From contig DAOUKZ010000114.1 in assembly GCA_034420775.1 (NCBI GenBank), positions 1 through 9,582 on the forward strand: a stretch of 9,582 bases of DNA. The letters are read 5' to 3'. How positions within the stretch are numbered: position 1 is the first letter of the stretch; each line of letters begins with the position of its first letter. Positions 5,967-9,582 of the stretch are shown in pieces. Below the pieces are notes generated by a model. The model was not told the origin of the DNA, did no database searches, and saw only the letters and a program-made list of their open reading frames with translations. Source of the stretch: DAOUKH01 sp034420775. Lineage in GTDB: Bacteria; Chloroflexota; Dehalococcoidia; SHYB01. The position numbers and the translations under genes were made by a program.

Positions 5967-5967
5967 G

Positions 5968-8340
5968 ATGACGACGAAGCATACGGACGACTCAAAGCGG
6001 CCGGGCGTATCCCGCAGGGACTTCCTGCGTCTCGCGGGCGCCGGCGCCGGCGCGGGGTTCATCATCGTGGCTTGCCGGCCCAATGCCCGTGAATTTCTTG
6101 AGCAGAGCCCGCACCAGATCCCTGAAGACATGGTCGAGGGGATGGAGAATTGGTACGCCTCCAGCCACGGCGAGAACGGCGTCATCGTCCGCGTCATTGA
6201 AGGCCGTGCAAAGAAGGTGGAGGGGAACCCGATCCACCCCGTCAACGGCGACCCTTCGTCCGACCTGTTCAAGCCTACCGGCAAGCTCAACGCCAAGGGC
6301 CAGGCCCTGGTGCAAGAGCTCTACCACCCCGACCGTATCCGGCGACCGCTGGTCCAAGAGCCGCGCGGCTCCGGATCGTTCCGTGAGATCGGCTGGGACG
6401 AGGCGCTCGACCGGCTCTATGCCTTCCTGAACGCGGCCCGTGAGGAGGGGCGCTCCGGCGACGTCGTCCTACTCAGCGATCCTATTGGCGGCGTCGGCGG
6501 TGGCATTGCCTCCCGCTTCATGTCGGCCTACGGCGGGGAGTATCTGACCTATCAGTCGCTCGACGACCTCAACCTGCGTAGGGCGTTGACCGACCTGCTT
6601 GGGAGCGACGCCCTTCCCGAGTTCGACATTGCCAATACGCGCTATCTGTACACCTTCGGCGCCGACTTCCTGAACGGCTGGATCGCTCAGGTGCGCCACT
6701 CCAAGCACTACGGCGAGTTCCGGCAGGGCGGAGAGAAACGCGGGCGCATGGTCGCCATCGACTCGCGCTTCTCCATGACCGCCGCCAACGCCGACGATTG
6801 GGTGCCGGTGAAGCCGGGCGGCGAGGGCAAGCTGGCCCTCGCGATGGCCCAGGTGATCATCGAGGACGGCCTCGCCGACGAGAGCGCGGCCGCCGCGCTC
6901 TTCGGTGCGGATCCCGCGGAGGTGCTGCGTCCCTACGCACCCGAATCCGTAGCCGGCGACATCGGCATCTCCGCCGAGCGCATCCGCGACCTCGCCAAGG
7001 ACTTTGGGGATCCCGGCCACGGCCCGGCCCTGGCCATCGGCGGCGGCTCGGCAGGCGCCCACACCAATGGGGTGTCCGGTCTCAAGGCTATCTATGCGCT
7101 CAACTTCCTCGTGGGAAGTGTGGGTAAGCCCGGCGGCATCATCGTGAATCCGGCTCCGCCGGTGGCCCTCGACTCCCTGTTCGGCGACGGCGGCAGCCTG
7201 CTGCCCGCGCCTTCGGCCTCGCATGAAGATATGCGCCGCCTAACGGGAAGGATCGCAAGCGGCGAGGTGCGCCTGCTTATGGTGCGCAATGCCGATCCCA
7301 TCCACGGCCTTCCTGGACAACTGGGCTTCGAAGCGGCGCTCGACCGGGTGCAAGACGTCGTCAGCTTCTCCAGCTTCCTCGACGACACGTCGGTACACGC
7401 CGATCTGATTCTTCCGAGCCACGTGGCGTTGGAGGACTGGGGCGTATGGAGCCCCAATCCCGGTCCCGGCCATCAGGTGGTCAACGTCTCGCAGCCGGTG
7501 GTCAACCCCTTCAACGACACCCGTGGCTTCGCCGACGTGCTGCTCGCCGCGGCCCAAGACCTCGGAATGGAAGCCGACCTGCCCTGGGAAAGCTCCTATG
7601 CCGCGCTCCAAGAGGTCGCCGAGCTGCTTCGGAACGCCGGCGGCGGGAACGTCGAGGGCGCGTCGCCGGAAGCGTATTGGATCGACCTGCTCCGGCAGGG
7701 CGGATGGTGGGACGCAGGCCGGCAGGCCTCTGTTCCGCCACAGCCGCCGCGCCTCGATCTCAAGCCGCACGCGTCGATCGCCGGAGCGGCGGCGCAGTAC
7801 CCCTACTATCTTGTGCCATTCGAACAGATTGGTATCGGCGACGGACGCGGGGCGCATCTCCCGTGGCTCCAGTCGCTGCCCGACCCGATCACCACGGCGA
7901 CGTGGATTACGTGGGTCGAGATGAACCGCCAAGAGGCCCTCGCTCGAGGGATCAAGGAAGGCGCGGTCTACCGGATCGAGTCGCCCGGCGGCGCGATCGA
8001 GGCTGCGGTGTATCTGAACCCGGGGACGCCGCCGGACGTGCTCGGCGTGCCGATGGGACAAGGGCGCCGCGCCATGGGCCGGTGGGCGGAAAACCGTGGG
8101 TCGAACCCCTTCAAAGCGCTCGTCGACCAGGTCGACGCCGACACCGGCGCCTTGGCGTGGGCGGGCACCCGCGTCCGGCTCGTGGATACGGGCCGCCGCG
8201 TCCGCATTCCCAAGATGGAGGGCGCGGTGTACGTGGTCGACTACGGCAGACTCAGCCCTGAGGACCCGTTCGACCGCGACTCCGAGGTCAAGATCGACCG
8301 CGAAGGATTCATTATCAAGGTGACCGGCGAAGAGAAGTAG
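5968..8340 (+). CDS. actB: ACIII subunit B1-like protein: cofactor-less molybdopterin-oxidoreductase homologue, Tat lipoprotein, 790 aa
   Basis: The protein has the fold markers of the molybdopterin oxidoreductase family: VRVIEGRAKKVEGNPIHPVNGD, KGQALVQELYHPDRI, RFSMTAANADDWVPVKPG, and a C-terminal dinucleotide-binding-like domain from about residue 640. Where catalytic members have Cys for an N-terminal [4Fe-4S] cluster it reads WYASSHGENG and KLNAKGQ, so the cluster is absent. I find only one Cys in the whole protein, Cys36. The N-terminus carries a twin-arginine motif SRRDFL (15-20) and a lipobox-like VAC36, so it is likely folded before export and lipid-anchored. In ACIII structures the B1 domain likewise lacks molybdenum and is structural. 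I chose the ATG at 5968 because it is one base after the actA stop and places the Tat motif correctly; a longer frame from 5878 lies inside actA. There is no clear Shine-Dalgarno, consistent with coupling. Together with the next gene (790+245 residues) it equals a fused ActB. Confidence 0.87.
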   Translation: MTTKHTDDSKRPGVSRRDFLRLAGAGAGAGFIIVACRPNAREFLEQSPHQIPEDMVEGMENWYASSHGENGVIVRVIEGRAKKVEGNPIHPVNGDPSSDLFKPTGKLNAKGQALVQELYHPDRIRRPLVQEPRGSGSFREIGWDEALDRLYAFLNAAREEGRSGDVVLLSDPIGGVGGGIASRFMSAYGGEYLTYQSLDDLNLRRALTDLLGSDALPEFDIANTRYLYTFGADFLNGWIAQVRHSKHYGEFRQGGEKRGRMVAIDSRFSMTAANADDWVPVKPGGEGKLALAMAQVIIEDGLADESAAAALFGADPAEVLRPYAPESVAGDIGISAERIRDLAKDFGDPGHGPALAIGGGSAGAHTNGVSGLKAIYALNFLVGSVGKPGGIIVNPAPPVALDSLFGDGGSLLPAPSASHEDMRRLTGRIASGEVRLLMVRNADPIHGLPGQLGFEAALDRVQDVVSFSSFLDDTSVHADLILPSHVALEDWGVWSPNPGPGHQVVNVSQPVVNPFNDTRGFADVLLAAAQDLGMEADLPWESSYAALQEVAELLRNAGGGNVEGASPEAYWIDLLRQGGWWDAGRQASVPPQPPRLDLKPHASIAGAAAQYPYYLVPFEQIGIGDGRGAHLPWLQSLPDPITTATWITWVEMNRQEALARGIKEGAVYRIESPGGAIEAAVYLNPGTPPDVLGVPMGQGRRAMGRWAENRGSNPFKALVDQVDADTGALAWAGTRVRLVDTGRRVRIPKMEGAVYVVDYGRLSPEDPFDRDSEVKIDREGFIIKVTGEEK

Positions 8341-8370
8341 GCGAGGAAGAGCAGAGAGGCACGCGAGGCT

Positions 8371-9108
8371 ATGACAACGGATAGGCCGGACACTCCCAAG
8401 TGGAGCATGGTCATCGACATCGACCGGTGCACGGGCTGCGAGGCTTGTGTCGTCGCCTGTCAGGCCGAGAACAACATCCCGATCAACGACGAAGGCATCT
8501 TCAAGCAGCGGCGGGCAATGGAGTGGATTCGGATCGAGCGCTATTGGGAGGGCGAGTTCCCCAACGTCAAGGCGCGTTTCGTGCCGATTCTGTGCCAGCA
8601 CTGCGACAACGCCCCGTGTGAGCCGGTCTGCCCCGTTTTCGCCACCTATCACAATAATCAGGGCCTGAACGTGCAGATCTACAACCGCTGCATCGGCACG
8701 CGGTTCTGCTCGAACAACGATCCATGGAGCGTGCGGTTCTTCAACTACTGGGAGCCCGTCTGGCCCGATACGCTGCGCAACCAGCTCAACCCCGATGTCA
8801 GCCTGCGCAGCCGCGGCGTCATGGAGAAGTGCTCCTTCTGCATCCAGCGGATTCACCGGGCCGAGCGCGGAGCCCGCGAGGAAACGGGGACGACGAACGT
8901 CGCCGACGGATCCTTCGCGCCCGCCTGCGTCCAGTCCTGCCCCACCGACGCCTTGGTGTTCGGTGATGTCAACGACCCTGACAGCAAGGTATCCAGGATG
9001 CGTAACGACAACCGTGCCTACCGGATGCTCGAAGAGCAGGGCACAGCGCCGAACGTCGTGTATCTGAAGAAGGTCGACCCCTACTTCGGTGGAGGCGGCG
9101 GGCACTAA
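8371..9108 (+). CDS. ACIII subunit B2-like iron-sulfur protein, 245 aa
   Basis: This is a four-cluster ferredoxin-type electron-transfer subunit (DmsB/PsrB/NrfC fold), equivalent to the C-terminal domain of ActB. Ligand groups are Cys20/23/26/30 (CTGCEACVVAC), Cys75/78/83/87 (CQHCDNAPCEPVC), Cys107 and Cys113 in NRCIGTRFCSNNDP, and Cys154/157/186/190 (EKCSFC and ACVQSC). The third group has Thr at the second ligand place, as in ACIII proteins that bind one [3Fe-4S], and unusually Asp117 where Cys is expected before Pro. LNPDVSLRSRGVMEKC is characteristic of ActB. There is no signal peptide; it would be carried out with the Tat-targeted B1 partner. The start at 8371 has GAGAGG and GAGG upstream, 30 bp after the B1 stop. 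Its stop TAA overlaps the next ATG by one base (TAATG). Role: relay electrons from the membrane quinol site to the hemes. Confidence 0.9.
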   Translation: MTTDRPDTPKWSMVIDIDRCTGCEACVVACQAENNIPINDEGIFKQRRAMEWIRIERYWEGEFPNVKARFVPILCQHCDNAPCEPVCPVFATYHNNQGLNVQIYNRCIGTRFCSNNDPWSVRFFNYWEPVWPDTLRNQLNPDVSLRSRGVMEKCSFCIQRIHRAERGAREETGTTNVADGSFAPACVQSCPTDALVFGDVNDPDSKVSRMRNDNRAYRMLEEQGTAPNVVYLKKVDPYFGGGGGH

Positions 9109-9582
9109 TGAGCACCATCGCCTACGGGCGGGGTCTCCCCCAAGCCCACGAGGAGCACTACCAGCCGCAGGTCCTGGAGCAGACGCCCCAGGAGATTACC
9201 CGCGACGTGCTCGAAGAGACGGCGCGGGTCAGCAGCAAGTACAAGAAGGTGCTGGCCTTCTTCGGTCTGCTGTTCGTGCTCGGTATCGTTGGCTTCGTTC
9301 TGCGGCTCGTGGACGTTGGCGGCTTCTACGATTTTTCGCCGTGGGCCTATCTGATGGTGGCCTTCGCCTTCCTGCTCACGACGGCCTCCTCGGCGCCGCT
9401 CTTCTCGGTAACGCAGCGCATGCTCCGGAGCCATTGGCGGCTACCGATGGCGCGCGCGTCCGAGATGTTCGCCGTAGTCGGCATTCTGAGCACGCTGATG
9501 TTCATCCCGCTGCTCTTCCTCCTGCCCTCGTCGGAGGGCCGGGTCAGCATCTGGTTCGAGTGGCCGGGCACGCCCTTCTGGC
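9108..9582 (+). CDS. NrfD/PsrC-family membrane subunit (ActC-like), partial (3' end beyond window)
   Basis: This is the first 158 residues of a polytopic membrane protein, cut by the window edge. A soluble N-terminal stretch (MSTIAYGRGLPQAHEEHYQP, then EITRDVLEETARVSSKYKK) precedes helices at about residues 45-65 (VLAFFGLLFVLGIVGFVLRL), 77-97 (WAYLMVAFAFLLTTASSAPL) and 114-136 (FAVVGILSTLMFIPLLFLL). The order after the Fe-S subunit and the N-terminal pattern (IT.. followed by a KxYK-type entry into helix 1) match ActC, the quinol-binding NrfD-like subunit of ACIII. In the visible part I do not see the HAG and HLGRPW segments I associate with ActC, so it may be a divergent ActC or the paralogous ActF type. 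I therefore give no gene symbol. Its ATG overlaps the upstream stop by one base, so translation is probably coupled. The remaining act genes and any oxidase would lie beyond the window. Confidence 0.75.
   Translation, partial: MSTIAYGRGLPQAHEEHYQPQVLEQTPQEITRDVLEETARVSSKYKKVLAFFGLLFVLGIVGFVLRLVDVGGFYDFSPWAYLMVAFAFLLTTASSAPLFSVTQRMLRSHWRLPMARASEMFAVVGILSTLMFIPLLFLLPSSEGRVSIWFEWPGTPFW

Noticed and set aside
5878..5967. N-terminal extension of the ActB1-like protein inside actA
   Set aside because: The extension would push the Tat motif about 30 residues in, and overlap most of the last heme region; the ATG at 5968 gives a normal signal peptide.
5358..6296. A 312-codon minus-strand frame across actA and the start of actB1
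   Set aside because: It is antisense to the pentaheme gene and the Tat signal, both of which are strongly supported.
7240..9105. A 621-codon open frame on the minus strand
   Set aside because: It is exactly antisense to the ActB1/ActB2-like genes, has no family-like motifs and has composition typical of a high-GC shadow frame.

Overview
The window looks like a GC-rich bacterial chromosome segment. Chloroflexota is my best guess (moderate confidence, inferred from gene content only): a split, Tat-exported alternative complex III (ACIII), lipoprotein-type membrane fusion proteins with very long coiled coils, and a selenocysteine-containing SelD occur together. No mobile element, tRNA, rRNA or CRISPR was seen.

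The window has two divergent halves that share one control region at about 4755-4938. Leftward from there, on the minus strand, lie selD (selenophosphate synthetase, 4754-3702) and a JAMM/MPN+ (M67) metallopeptidase-like gene (3637-3212). After a 179-bp gap come two membrane fusion lipoproteins in tandem, one complete (3032-777) and one cut by the window edge (728-1). selD carries an in-frame TGA exactly at the catalytic Cys/Sec position, followed by a small hairpin with the geometry of a bacterial SECIS. A stop-to-stop ORF caller would lose its first 42 residues.

Rightward, on the plus strand, lies a tightly packed respiratory operon. A 100-residue two-helix membrane protein of unknown family (4939-5241) is followed by a membrane-anchored pentaheme cytochrome c (ActA-like, 5319-5966). 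Next are a catalytically empty molybdopterin-oxidoreductase homologue with a Tat/lipoprotein signal (ActB1-like, 5968-8340), an iron-sulfur subunit (ActB2-like, 8371-9108) and the start of an NrfD/PsrC-family quinol-oxidising-type membrane subunit (9108-edge). In well-studied ACIIIs ActB1 and ActB2 are one polypeptide; here they are separate genes. The complex is expected to take electrons from quinol at the membrane subunit(s) and pass them through Fe-S clusters and hemes to a downstream acceptor, such as a cytochrome c or oxidase encoded beyond the window.

The shared intergenic region holds a good sigma70-type promoter for the respiratory operon overlapped by an 18-bp imperfect palindrome, a second palindrome and stem in the leader, a weaker leftward promoter for selD, and a perfect palindrome touching the selD start codon. 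The most unusual points are the Sec-encoding selD with its hairpin, an Asp replacing a cluster-ligand Cys in the Fe-S subunit, a 790-residue ActB1 whose only cysteine is the lipobox Cys, and the unidentified small membrane protein at the head of the operon.
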